Source: Sphingopyxis sp. CCNWLW2
Lineage (GTDB): Bacteria > Pseudomonadota > Alphaproteobacteria > Sphingomonadales > Sphingomonadaceae
Assembly (NCBI RefSeq): GCF_037095755.1
Contig: NZ_JBAWKJ010000002.1
Location: 1,054,001-1,118,000 of the forward strand
Length of the DNA: 64,000 nucleotides
Reading direction: 5' to 3'
Shown in pieces: positions 35,815 to 44,355 of the stretch. A model generated the notes under the pieces. That model had not been told where the DNA came from. It did not search any database and saw only the letters and a program-made list of their open reading frames with translations. The stretch's first letter is position 1. Each line of letters starts with the position of its first letter. The translations under genes were made by a program, and so were the position numbers.

Positions 35815-36810
35815 TCAGGGCTTTTCGTTCGGGAACAGCAGCAGCCAGTCGGCCTCGGCCTGGATGCGCGCGAAGAAGCTCCAGCTGTTGACGGCGATCG
35901 AGCGCTTCAACCAGGGCTTCGCCTTTTCGGGCTCGCCGCGGAGGATATAATAGTTGGCGAGGCTGTAAGCGGTCGACGCGGCCACCCCGTCGGCGGTCGC
36001 GAAGGCGCGGCCGCTGTCCTTGTCGCTGAAGAAGCTGTCGGCGGCGCGGTTGCCCTTGAACAGCTGCAGCCCGTCGAAATAGGTGTCCGAGCCGCCCTTC
36101 GGGTGAACCTCGAACAAGGTCAGGTCATAATCGTCGAGCAGCTTCTGCGCCTCGCGGAGCTTCCCGGCGCGGGCGAGCGACAGATATTCCCAATAGCCGT
36201 TCGCGGTGCGTGCCTCGACGTCGTGCGTGAAGGCCGCGGACTCGGCCGACTTGGCAAACCATTTCGCCGCATTGTCGAAATCATGCTTGCCGAAATAGGC
36301 CTGCCCGAGGTGATAATAGAGATAATATTGCACGACATCGGGGTCGCCGGGGAAATAGTCGGGGCCCGGCTTTTCGCGTTCGAGCGGCTGGTTCTCGTAA
36401 AGCTTCGCGGCCTTCAGCCCGAGTTCGATCGACTTGTCGAATTCGCGCAGCGAAAAATGGCGATGCGCGCGGTGGCGAAGCAGCTTGCCCGAATTGGGGA
36501 AGCGCTTCAGCGCCTGATCGTAAACCGCCGCCGATTCCTTCGTATAGCCCTGATAGAAGAGGATGCGGCCGTACCAGGTCGCGCTGTCGACGGTCATATT
36601 GCTCTCGAACGCCGCCTTCGCATCGCGCGCGGCGCGCTCGAGCGTTTCGACCGACGCGACGTTCGCATTGCGCGCCGGAGCAGTGACCATCCGCTCGCCG
36701 AGCAGCGACATGCCCTGAAAGCTGCCTTCCTGCGCCATCGCCGTCACCGGCGCGGCGATCAGCAACAGGCCGGCCGACACCAGCAATTTCAAATGCCTGG
36801 GCTTCATCAT
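35815..36810 (-). CDS. Secreted TPR-repeat protein (1)
   Basis: 331 residues with a Sec signal peptide (HLKLLVSAGLLLIAAPVTAMAQ). Contains several degenerate TPR helices, e.g. around WYGRILFYQGYTKESAAVYD and HLGQAYFGKHDFDNAAKWFA. Probably a periplasmic scaffold or binding protein. It shares the WYGR...FPNS-KL-R-RA block with the protein at 44352, which follows an M19 gene, so both may partner peptide-processing enzymes. Function unknown. Confidence 0.75.
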   Translation of the reverse strand: MMKPRHLKLLVSAGLLLIAAPVTAMAQEGSFQGMSLLGERMVTAPARNANVASVETLERAARDAKAAFESNMTVDSATWYGRILFYQGYTKESAAVYDQALKRFPNSGKLLRHRAHRHFSLREFDKSIELGLKAAKLYENQPLEREKPGPDYFPGDPDVVQYYLYYHLGQAYFGKHDFDNAAKWFAKSAESAAFTHDVEARTANGYWEYLSLARAGKLREAQKLLDDYDLTLFEVHPKGGSDTYFDGLQLFKGNRAADSFFSDKDSGRAFATADGVAASTAYSLANYYILRGEPEKAKPWLKRSIAVNSWSFFARIQAEADWLLLFPNEKP

Positions 36811-36840
36811 AAATATCCTCTCCGAACTGATCTTGTGTCT

Positions 36841-38409
36841 TCAATCGATATCGAGATCGAACTTCACGCCCTGCGCGAGCGGGAGCGAGGTCGAGTAATT
36901 CACCGTCGCGGTAACGCGGCGCATATAATTCTTCCAGCTGTCGGACCCCGACACGCGCCCGCCGCCGGTCACCTTCTCGCCGCCGAACGCGCCGCCGATC
37001 TCGGCGCCGCTGGTCCCGATATTGACGTTGACGATGCCGCAGTCGCTGCCCTGCGCCGACTGGAATTTCTCGGCCTCGCGCACGTCGCCGGTGAAGACGC
37101 ATGACGACAGCCCCTGCGGCACGCCGTTCTGTAGCGCGATGGCCTCGGCGAAATCGGTGTAGGACAGGACATAGAGGATCGGCGCGAAGGTTTCCTCGCG
37201 GACGATTTCGCTCTGCGCGGGCATTTCGACGATCGCCGGGCGGACATACCAGGCGTCCGGCCCCGCGACCTCGATCCGGTCGCCGCCATGGACGATCCCG
37301 CCGTCGCGGCGCGCCTGTTCGAGCGCGCGTTGCATCGCGTCGAAGGCGGCCTTGTCGATCAGCGGACCGACATGCGTCGCATCGTCGAGCGGGCTGCCGA
37401 TGTTGAGGCTGCCGACCGCGGCGATCAGGCGCTTCACGAAATCGGCGCGGATGTCTTCGTGGACGATCAGGCGGCGCAAGGTCGTGCAGCGCTGGCCGCA
37501 CGTCCCCGTCGCGGCGAAGATCGTCCCGCGCAGCGCAAGCCCGATATCGGCGCTCGGCGCGACGACCGCAGCGTTGTTGCCGCCGAGTTCGAGCACCGGG
37601 CGCCCGAAGCGGCGCTGGACGCGCACGCCGACGTCCTGCCCCATGCGAACGCTGCCCGTCGCGCTGACGATCGCGACGTCGGGATGATCGGCAAGCATCG
37701 TGCCGCACGCCGCATCGCCGATCGCTACCTGCGCCAGATGGTCAGGCGCGAGGTCATAGTCAGCCGCCGCCTTTTGCAGCAGCCCGGCGAAGGCGAGCGC
37801 GGTGAGCGGGGTCTTTTCGGACGGCTTCCAGATCGCGCTGTCGCCGCAGACGAGCGCGACAGTGGTGCCCCACGCCCAGACGGCGGCGGGGAAATTGAAC
37901 GCCGAGATCAGCCCGAGCACGCCGAGCGGGTGCCAATATTCGGTCAGCCGGTGCTCGGCACGCTCCGACGCGATCGTCAGCCCGAAAAGCTGGCGCGACA
38001 GGCCGACGGCATATTCGCAGATGTCGATGACTTCCTGAACCTCGCCGCGCGCTTCGGTCAGGATCTTGCCATTCTCGATCGTCAGGAGCTGCGACAACGC
38101 CTCCTTATGCTCGCGCACGAGCAGGCCGTAGCGCCGGACAAGCTCGCCGCGGTGCGGCGCCGGGACGTCCTTCCATGCGGCAAAGGCGCCGCGCGCGTTC
38201 GCAACCATCGCGTCCATGTCGCCTGCCCTGTCGGTACGCAGGGCCGCGAGTTCCGACCCGTCGACCGGCGAAAAAACCTTGAGGTCCGAACCCCGGCTGG
38301 CATCGAGCGACAGCCCGAGCGCGCCGAATATATCGGTGACCGACTGCGCAAAACCGCCCTGCGCGCTGTAGCTGGCACCGGGAGAAATCATCTTATCAAG
38401 AGCGTTCAT
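36841..38409 (-). CDS. amaB: L-piperidine-6-carboxylate dehydrogenase-type aldehyde dehydrogenase (ALDH7)
   Basis: NAD-dependent aldehyde dehydrogenase, 522 residues from ATG 38409. ALDH7/antiquitin marks: SAFNFPAAVWAW, ELGGNNAAVV, catalytic Cys in GTCGQRCTTLRR, and EETFAPILYV. In bacteria this group oxidises 2-aminoadipate semialdehyde / piperideine-6-carboxylate in lysine catabolism. In a peptide/D-amino-acid locus this points to lysine-derived material being degraded. No signal peptide. Other aldehyde substrates are possible. Confidence 0.82.
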   Translation of the reverse strand: MNALDKMISPGASYSAQGGFAQSVTDIFGALGLSLDASRGSDLKVFSPVDGSELAALRTDRAGDMDAMVANARGAFAAWKDVPAPHRGELVRRYGLLVREHKEALSQLLTIENGKILTEARGEVQEVIDICEYAVGLSRQLFGLTIASERAEHRLTEYWHPLGVLGLISAFNFPAAVWAWGTTVALVCGDSAIWKPSEKTPLTALAFAGLLQKAAADYDLAPDHLAQVAIGDAACGTMLADHPDVAIVSATGSVRMGQDVGVRVQRRFGRPVLELGGNNAAVVAPSADIGLALRGTIFAATGTCGQRCTTLRRLIVHEDIRADFVKRLIAAVGSLNIGSPLDDATHVGPLIDKAAFDAMQRALEQARRDGGIVHGGDRIEVAGPDAWYVRPAIVEMPAQSEIVREETFAPILYVLSYTDFAEAIALQNGVPQGLSSCVFTGDVREAEKFQSAQGSDCGIVNVNIGTSGAEIGGAFGGEKVTGGGRVSGSDSWKNYMRRVTATVNYSTSLPLAQGVKFDLDID

Positions 38410-38456
38410 CAAATTGTCCGTTGAAAGGGGAAATGCAGGTTATTGTCAGGTTTTGG

Positions 38457-39773
38457 TCACGGGCTCGCGCGGTCATCGTGGACGATGACGCGCCCGTCCT
38501 TGATCACGGTGGAGACGCGCTCGGTCACCGTCACGTCGCGATAGGGATCGCCCGCGACCGCGATCATGTCGGCATATTTGCCGACCTCGATCGTGCCGAT
38601 ATTCTCCGACTGGCCCAGTAACGCGGCGGCATCGACGGTCGCCGACCGCAGCGCCGCCATCGGCGTCATCGGACCTTGTTCGACCATATGGCGAAACTGC
38701 CGCGCATTTTGCCCGTGCGGCGATACGCCGGCGTCGGTGCCGAACGCGAATTTGACCTTATGCTGGACCGCGAGCCGGATATTCCGCCCCGCGACGCGGC
38801 GCGCTTCGGCCATCTTCGCCTGCACGGCGGGGCTGGCGTCGCTTTCTTTCCGCGAGTCGAGCAGGCCGAGCGTAGGCACGAGCCAGGTGCCGCGCTTCGC
38901 CATCAGCTTCGCGGTTTCCTCGTCGAGATAGGTGCCATGCTCGATCGAATCGACGCCGGCGCGCACCGAGGCGGCAACGCCCTCCCCGCCATGCGCGTGC
39001 GCCGCGACCTTGAGGCCAAGACTGTGCGCAGTGGTGACGATCGAAGTCAGTTCCTCGTCGGTCAGATGCTGGCCCAGCCCGCGCGCCTGCTGCGACATGA
39101 TGCCGCCGGTCGAGGTGATCTTGATCAGGTCGGCGCCATATTTGGCCGCTTCGCGGACACGCAGCGCACATTCGACCGCTCCGGTGCACGCACCGGTATA
39201 ATCATAGGGATAGAGCGCCTCGGTCGTCTTGCGATTGAGCCCCGACATGTCGCCATGCCCGCCGACGATCGACAAGGACGTCCCCGACAGGAAGATGCGC
39301 GGGCCGACAAGGGTGCCTTCGTTGACCGCGTCGCGCAGCGCGTGGATCGAATAGCCATCGGAGCCGACGTCGCGGACCGTCGTGAACCCCGCCTCCAGCG
39401 TCTTTTTCGCATTGGAAAAAGCGAACAGCGCAACATCTTCGGGCGTATCGACCGCCGCCGCCCATAGTTTGGTTTCGGGCGAGAAGCTGAAATGGACATG
39501 CGCGTCGATCAGCCCGGGCAGCAGCGTCCGGTCCTTCAAGTCGATCACCTGCACGCCCGCGCGCTCCACATAGCCCGGCTGGATTTCGGCGATGCGCCCG
39601 CTGCGCACCACGATCGTGCTCGGCCCGAGCGGCTGTTCGCCCGGAATCGCAACGACCGCGCCCGCATGGATTACCAGCGTATCGGCAAGCTCGGCGCCAG
39701 CAGGCGCCGCGACGGCCATGCCCGAAAGCGACACGCCAATCGCAAGCGCCGCCCATTTCCCAATGCCGCTCAA
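38457..39773 (-). CDS. Secreted amidohydrolase (prolidase-like), paralogue of 12657 gene
   Basis: Amidohydrolase-superfamily metalloenzyme, 438 residues from a TTG at 39773 that has GGGAG eight bases upstream and begins a good signal peptide (GKWAALAIGVSLSGMAVAAPAGA). An ATG at 39833 without a clear ribosome site would add 20 unlike residues. Metal motifs: HVH in GLIDAHVHFSF, AHAHGGEG, HGTYLDEE, FGTDAGV. Shares blocks with the enzyme at 12657 (ITSTGGIMS, LVPTL). First gene of a four-gene operon, divergent from a TonB receptor. Likely cleaves N-acyl or dipeptide substrates in the periplasm. Confidence 0.83.
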   Translation of the reverse strand: MSGIGKWAALAIGVSLSGMAVAAPAGAELADTLVIHAGAVVAIPGEQPLGPSTIVVRSGRIAEIQPGYVERAGVQVIDLKDRTLLPGLIDAHVHFSFSPETKLWAAAVDTPEDVALFAFSNAKKTLEAGFTTVRDVGSDGYSIHALRDAVNEGTLVGPRIFLSGTSLSIVGGHGDMSGLNRKTTEALYPYDYTGACTGAVECALRVREAAKYGADLIKITSTGGIMSQQARGLGQHLTDEELTSIVTTAHSLGLKVAAHAHGGEGVAASVRAGVDSIEHGTYLDEETAKLMAKRGTWLVPTLGLLDSRKESDASPAVQAKMAEARRVAGRNIRLAVQHKVKFAFGTDAGVSPHGQNARQFRHMVEQGPMTPMAALRSATVDAAALLGQSENIGTIEVGKYADMIAVAGDPYRDVTVTERVSTVIKDGRVIVHDDRASP

Positions 39774-39859
39774 GCGAAATTCTCCCGCCGACCCACGCCG
39801 CGAGGCCGCCCCTGCAGCACTCCCCATTTGCATAGGAAGTTTTTGCTAGTTGAGCAAGA

Positions 39860-39878
39860 ATTTTTATGATAGGAAAAT
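39860..39878. promoter_or_regulatory. Candidate XRE-cupin operator in divergent promoter
   Basis: ATTTTT ATGATAG GAAAAT; counting outward, GAATTTT and AAAATTC pair perfectly, making 8-7-8 with one central mismatch. It lies between the amidohydrolase operon and the TonB receptor and could control both. Confidence 0.55.
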
Positions 39879-39899
39879 TCTGGAAATTACGACACATTG

Positions 39900-39919
39900 C
39901 GGAAATCAACGAATTTCCG
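39900..39919. promoter_or_regulatory. Second inverted repeat in divergent promoter
   Basis: CGGAAAT CAACGA ATTTCCG, a perfect 7-bp inverted repeat with 6-base spacer, 30 bp before the TonB receptor start. Could be an operator or a leader hairpin. Confidence 0.4.
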
Positions 39920-39949
39920 GTGGGGAAACGGGTCCAAAAGGAGGGAAAA

Positions 39950-42391
39950 ATGTCGAAGTTCGTGTCACGCCTGTTGTTGTCGTCGGCTCTCGCATTCGCG
40001 ATCACGCCGATGGCGCATGCCCAGTCGGCTCCGCCCGAAGAAGAGGGTGCCGAAACCAGCGCAGGCGGCAGCGACATCGTCGTCATCGGTACGCGCCGCA
40101 AGGATCGCTCGATCACCGACAGCTCGGTCGCGATCGACGTCATCGCGCCCGAACAGATCGCGACGACCGGCTATTCGGACGTGAACGATGCGCTGCGTAC
40201 GCTGGTGCCGGCATTCAACGCGCAGCGCCTTCAGGGCAACGACGGCTCCTCGTTCGTGCGCCCGGTCACGCTGCGCGGCTCGCCCGCCGATCATGTGCTG
40301 CTGCTGATGAACGGCAAGCGCCGCCACCGCGCCTCGATCGTGCAGATCGGCACCGGCCATGCCTCGACCTCGGGTTCGCAGGGTCAGGATTTCAACGTCA
40401 TTCCGCCGATCGCGCTGTCGAGCGTCGAGGTGCTCCGCGACGGCGCGTCGGCGCAATATGGCTCGGACGCGATCGCCGGCGTGATCAACCTGGAGCTGAA
40501 AAAGGCCAGGAGCGGCGGCTCGATCATCGGTCAGGTCGGCGAATATTATACGTCCGGCGGCCGCACCTATGACATCCAGGGTCATCTGGCCGTCCCGGTC
40601 GGCGACAATGCCTATTTCAACATCGCCGCCCAATATACCGACCAGGCCAAGGCCTATGCGAAAAAGGCCACCCATTCGGGCGCCGAAGCGATGCGGGCGA
40701 TGGGCATTCCCGGCATTCCCGAGCATCCCGAAGGCAATCTCGATCCGCGTTACATGGCGTTCAAGTCGGTGTGGAACGCCGGCATCGAACTCAGCGACGA
40801 ACTCGAACTCTATAGCTTCGGCAACTATATGACGGGCAAGAGCTCGGTCACCTTCGGCCTGCGCCAGCCCATCACGGCGGGCGGCCTGAACCGCCATGGC
40901 ACCTATGCCAATTCGGCGTTCGACCTGTCGCCCGCACACCCCGAATTGTTCAACTTGACCGCCATCTATCCGGGCGGCTTCACGCCCGAATTCCGCGGCC
41001 ATCTCGAAGATTTCAGCGCTCTGGTCGGTCTCCGCGACCAGTCGGGCCCGCTGACCTGGGACCTGTCGGCGCGCTATGGCACCAACACCGTCGACTATTC
41101 GATCACCGGCACGATCAACGCGTCGATGGGGGTCAAGTCGCCGACCGCGTTCAAGCCCGGCTCGCTCACCCAGCGCGAAATCCAGTTCGACGCCGAAGTC
41201 TCCTATGAGCTGAGCAACGACATCCTCGTCTTTGCCGGGGCCAGCCATCGCAAGGAAACCTATGTCATCGGCGAGGGCGACGCTGCAAGCTACACCACGG
41301 GTCCGCTGCGGGACCTGCCCGCGGGCTCGAACGGTTTCCAGGGCTTCTCGCCCGAATTCGCCGGCAGCTTTGATTCGAACAGCTATGCCGTGTTCGGCGA
41401 AATCGATGCCGACATCACGCCCTGGTGGAACCTGTCGGCCGCCGCTCGCTACGAAGACTATGACCAGTTCGGCGACAATTTCAGCTACAAGGCCTCGACG
41501 CGCTTCGAGCTGAGCGATGCCTTTGCGCTGCGCGGTTCGGTCAGCACCGGCTTCCGCGCCCCGGCCGCAGGGCAGGTGTTCGGCACCAGCCTCACCTCGC
41601 AGCTCGACGGCGTCGGCGGCTTCATCCTCGATGCCGTGCTCGTTCCGGGGTCGCCCGCAGCGCGAGTCTTCGGCTCGGAGGCGCTGACGCCCGAAACCTC
41701 GTTCAACATGTCGGCGGGCGTCGTCTTCACCGGCCTCGACGGTTTCCTGACCACGCTCGATTTCTATCAGATCGACGTCGATGACCGCCTGCTTCTCACG
41801 CCGTCGCGGAACACCACCGCCGCCGAGCGCGCCGCGCTGGCCGCGATCAACTTCCCCAATGGCGCCGACATCCAGCAGGTGCGCTATTTCCAGAACGAGA
41901 TGGACACGCGCGTTCGCGGTTTCGACCTGGTGAGCACCTATCGCCACAGCTGGTCGGACAATGCCTCGACCGATTTCAGCCTTGCCGTAAACTATAACGA
42001 ACAGCATCTGCGCGGCGCCCCGCCCCCGGGCTTCAGCCCCGCGATCGTGACCGAGTTCGAACGCGGCACGCCGCGCTGGCGCGGCAATTTCTCGGCGACG
42101 ACCAAGGTTGGCGATTTCGGCTTCATGGCGCGCGCGATCCATTATGGCGCGTGGCGCCGCCTCGACGGCGCGACCTTCCTGCCGCGCAAGGCGGTGACGC
42201 TGTTCGATGCCGAAGTGACCTATTCGGGCATCCAGGATGTCGAGCTGAGCGTCGGCGCACGCAACATCTTCAACATCTTCCCGCCGGGCCGCGGCCCCGC
42301 CCGCGCCCGCGCCGGCCTGATCTATGACAATCACAGTGTATTCGGGGTCGCCGGCGGCTTCTATTATTTGAATGCTAAGTATAAATTCTGA
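39950..42391 (+). CDS. TonB-dependent outer-membrane receptor
   Basis: 813 residues from ATG 39950 (AAGGAGGG upstream). Signal peptide ends at MAHAQ; TonB box-like DIVVIGTRR; plug with VTLRGSPADHVLLLMNGKRR and GSDAIAGVINLEL; barrel ending in aromatic Phe (LNAKYKF). This subtype is frequent beside peptidase and amidohydrolase genes in sphingomonads. Divergent from the amidohydrolase/AmaB/TPR/permease operon and followed by a regulator and an M19 protein, so the likely cargo is a peptide or acylated amino acid. Confidence 0.9.
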   Translation: MSKFVSRLLLSSALAFAITPMAHAQSAPPEEEGAETSAGGSDIVVIGTRRKDRSITDSSVAIDVIAPEQIATTGYSDVNDALRTLVPAFNAQRLQGNDGSSFVRPVTLRGSPADHVLLLMNGKRRHRASIVQIGTGHASTSGSQGQDFNVIPPIALSSVEVLRDGASAQYGSDAIAGVINLELKKARSGGSIIGQVGEYYTSGGRTYDIQGHLAVPVGDNAYFNIAAQYTDQAKAYAKKATHSGAEAMRAMGIPGIPEHPEGNLDPRYMAFKSVWNAGIELSDELELYSFGNYMTGKSSVTFGLRQPITAGGLNRHGTYANSAFDLSPAHPELFNLTAIYPGGFTPEFRGHLEDFSALVGLRDQSGPLTWDLSARYGTNTVDYSITGTINASMGVKSPTAFKPGSLTQREIQFDAEVSYELSNDILVFAGASHRKETYVIGEGDAASYTTGPLRDLPAGSNGFQGFSPEFAGSFDSNSYAVFGEIDADITPWWNLSAAARYEDYDQFGDNFSYKASTRFELSDAFALRGSVSTGFRAPAAGQVFGTSLTSQLDGVGGFILDAVLVPGSPAARVFGSEALTPETSFNMSAGVVFTGLDGFLTTLDFYQIDVDDRLLLTPSRNTTAAERAALAAINFPNGADIQQVRYFQNEMDTRVRGFDLVSTYRHSWSDNASTDFSLAVNYNEQHLRGAPPPGFSPAIVTEFERGTPRWRGNFSATTKVGDFGFMARAIHYGAWRRLDGATFLPRKAVTLFDAEVTYSGIQDVELSVGARNIFNIFPPGRGPARARAGLIYDNHSVFGVAGGFYYLNAKYKF

Positions 42392-42432
42392 TCTCGCCTG
42401 TTCGAGATCGGCCTCTATTTCCGGTGGGCAGA

Positions 42433-42467
42433 TACGATATTGGCATAGCGGATATGCCAATATCGTA
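42433..42467. promoter_or_regulatory. Perfect 15-bp inverted repeat before XRE-cupin gene
   Basis: TACGATATTGGCATA, five bases, TATGCCAATATCGTA. It lies 42 bp after the TonB receptor stop and about 120 bp before the regulator start. No T-tract follows. Such length and perfection suit either an autoregulatory operator or an RNA hairpin separating the two genes. Confidence 0.7.
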
Positions 42468-42585
42468 GCCTATCGGAAATTTGTGCTTTATAGATGGCGG
42501 CGGCTGATTGGCCGGACCTCTTTCCCCAGCCGTCCCCCATTGGCCGATGCCGTACGATCTCGAGCAAGTTAAGGATTGGAGACTT

Positions 42586-43209
42586 ATGCCGCCCAGAAAT
42601 GGAGACGAGCCGGAAGTTTTGGGTGCCGTTCGTACCGCGAGGCGGCCTCGATCCGAAGGCTTTCACCTGGGCGAGCGATTGCGCCAGTTGCGCAAGGAAC
42701 GCGGGATGACGCTGGAGGATGCGGGACGGTTGACCGCGCTTGCGGCCTCGACATTGTCGAAGATCGAAAATGACCAGATGTCGCCGACATTCGACGTCGT
42801 GCAAAAACTCGCGACCGGCTTTGACATCGACATCACCGAACTCTTCGCGAGCAATTCGGGGCAGGATGCCGCGGGCCGGCGCAGCGTCACGATGGACGGC
42901 GCGGGCCGCCTGATGGAGACCGCGGTCTACCGTCACCGGCTGATCGCCGCTGAGCTCAAGAACAAGAAGATCCTGCCGTTCGTCACGACGATCAAGGCGC
43001 GCAGCCTCGAGGATTTCAAAAGCTGGTCGCAGCACAGCGGCGAGGAATTCCTCTATGTGCTCGAAGGCGAAATCTGCTTCCAGACCGAACATTATGAACC
43101 GGCGTTCCTCGGCGTCGGCGACAGCATCTATATCAACAGCAGCATGCAGCACGCCGCCTACTCGACGAGCGAGGAAGATGCCGTCGTGCTGTGGGTCAAC
43201 ACCGGCTGA
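42586..43209 (+). CDS. XRE-family regulator with C-terminal cupin domain (2)
   Basis: 207 residues from ATG 42586 (GGAG five bases upstream). Helix-turn-helix at about 28-80 (LGERLRQLRKERGMTLEDAG, AASTLSKIENDQMSPTFDVV), cupin domain at about 130-205 (HSGEEFLYVLEGEICFQTE, LGVGDSIYINSSMQHAAY). Shares its architecture and the HSGEE(Y/F)-VLEGE block with the regulator at 23732. Placed between a TonB receptor and an M19 gene, hence a likely local regulator. Confidence 0.88.
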   Translation: MPPRNGDEPEVLGAVRTARRPRSEGFHLGERLRQLRKERGMTLEDAGRLTALAASTLSKIENDQMSPTFDVVQKLATGFDIDITELFASNSGQDAAGRRSVTMDGAGRLMETAVYRHRLIAAELKNKKILPFVTTIKARSLEDFKSWSQHSGEEFLYVLEGEICFQTEHYEPAFLGVGDSIYINSSMQHAAYSTSEEDAVVLWVNTG

Positions 43210-43238
43210 GCGCCCGCCCGATCATCGGGCTTGCAATA

Positions 43239-43275
43239 ATTTTCCGATACGCTAATTTCTTTCCAATAGAAAATT
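43239..43275. promoter_or_regulatory. AT-rich promoter block of M19 gene with shared motif
   Basis: Contains ATTTTC at 43239 and CCGATACGCTAATTTCTTT at 43244-43262, nearly identical to the motif before the other XRE-cupin gene (24492-24511). AATTTC...GAAAATT also forms a loose inverted repeat (43254-43275). Confidence 0.45.
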
Positions 43276-43290
43276 GGAGAGGGCAAAGCG

Positions 43291-44355
43291 ATGGACAGAC
43301 GGAATTTCATCCTGTCGGGGGCGGCCTTGTCGGCCGCGATGGCGTTCGCGCCCGCGGCGGCGGCACGGGCAAAGACGCGCCCCCTCACCTTCGACGCGAT
43401 GGGCGAGGTGCGCTTCGAATATGACGCGGCGCTGATCGGCCAGATGCGCGCCAGCGGGCTCGACGCGATCACCGTCACGCTCTGCGATCCCAAGGTCTAT
43501 GAGGGGCAGGCCTATGAAGAGGCCGTGCAGGCGGTGCTCGACCATGATGCGCATATCGCCAAGCATCCCGAACTGTTCCTGAAGGCAACGAAAACCAGCG
43601 ACATCGATGTCGCGCGGGCGAACGGCCAGCTCGCGCTTTTCTACCTGTTCCAGAACAGCACCCAGTTCGGCCGCGACCTCGACAATGTCGACCTGTTCCA
43701 CAAGCTCGGCGTGCGGTCGGCGCAGATCACCTATAACGACCAGAATTGGGCGGGTGCGGGGTGCAAGGAACTCGGCGCGAACGGCCTCACCCATTTCGGC
43801 CGCGACCTCGTCGGACGCATGAACGAACGCCGCATGCTGATCGACCTGTCGCATTCGAACATGCAGACGATGGCCGACACGATCGCCGCGTCGAAGGCCC
43901 CCGTGATCGTCTCGCACACCGCATGCATGGCGGTGCACAGCAATGTCCGCAACACGACCGACGCGAACCTGCGCCTGCTCGCCGACAAGGGCGGGGTCGC
44001 CGGCATCTGCCAGATGCGGCCGTTCCTCACGACGAAGCGCGACGACGCGCTGCCCGAATATTTCCGCCATATCGACCATGCGGTCAAAGTGATGGGCGCC
44101 GACCATGTCGCGATCGGCAGCGACCGCGACCACCGCGTCGTCGAGATGACCGACGCCTATATCGCCGAGCTGAAGCGCGAGGAGGGCACCAATTTCCACG
44201 AGCCCGACTGGCCGCTGTTCATCAACGAACTCAACGGCCCGCGGCGCATGGAAGTGGTGTGGGACGGCGTGCGCAAGCTCGGCTATCCCTCGGCCACGGT
44301 CGAAAAGATCATGGGGACCAATGTCCGCCGCATCTATCAGGAGGTGATCGGATGA
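43291..44355 (+). CDS. Tat-exported M19 membrane dipeptidase-like protein
   Basis: 354 residues with a twin-arginine signal (DRRNFILSGAAL). M19 fold: DLSHS (H188), IVSHTACMAVH (H209), GSDRD (D278). The usual His-x-Asp zinc pair is missing: the stretch reads FDAMGEV at residues 34-40. The bridging Glu motif reads LFQNS (Q121). The paralogue at the left window end has the same losses. The enzyme is either a one-metal variant or acts on other substrates. Overlaps the TPR gene by 4 bp, so they form a unit. Confidence 0.85.
   Translation: MDRRNFILSGAALSAAMAFAPAAAARAKTRPLTFDAMGEVRFEYDAALIGQMRASGLDAITVTLCDPKVYEGQAYEEAVQAVLDHDAHIAKHPELFLKATKTSDIDVARANGQLALFYLFQNSTQFGRDLDNVDLFHKLGVRSAQITYNDQNWAGAGCKELGANGLTHFGRDLVGRMNERRMLIDLSHSNMQTMADTIAASKAPVIVSHTACMAVHSNVRNTTDANLRLLADKGGVAGICQMRPFLTTKRDDALPEYFRHIDHAVKVMGADHVAIGSDRDHRVVEMTDAYIAELKREEGTNFHEPDWPLFINELNGPRRMEVVWDGVRKLGYPSATVEKIMGTNVRRIYQEVIG

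Noticed and set aside
39965..42460. 831-codon minus-strand frame opposite the second TonB receptor
   Set aside because: Antisense shadow of a clear receptor.
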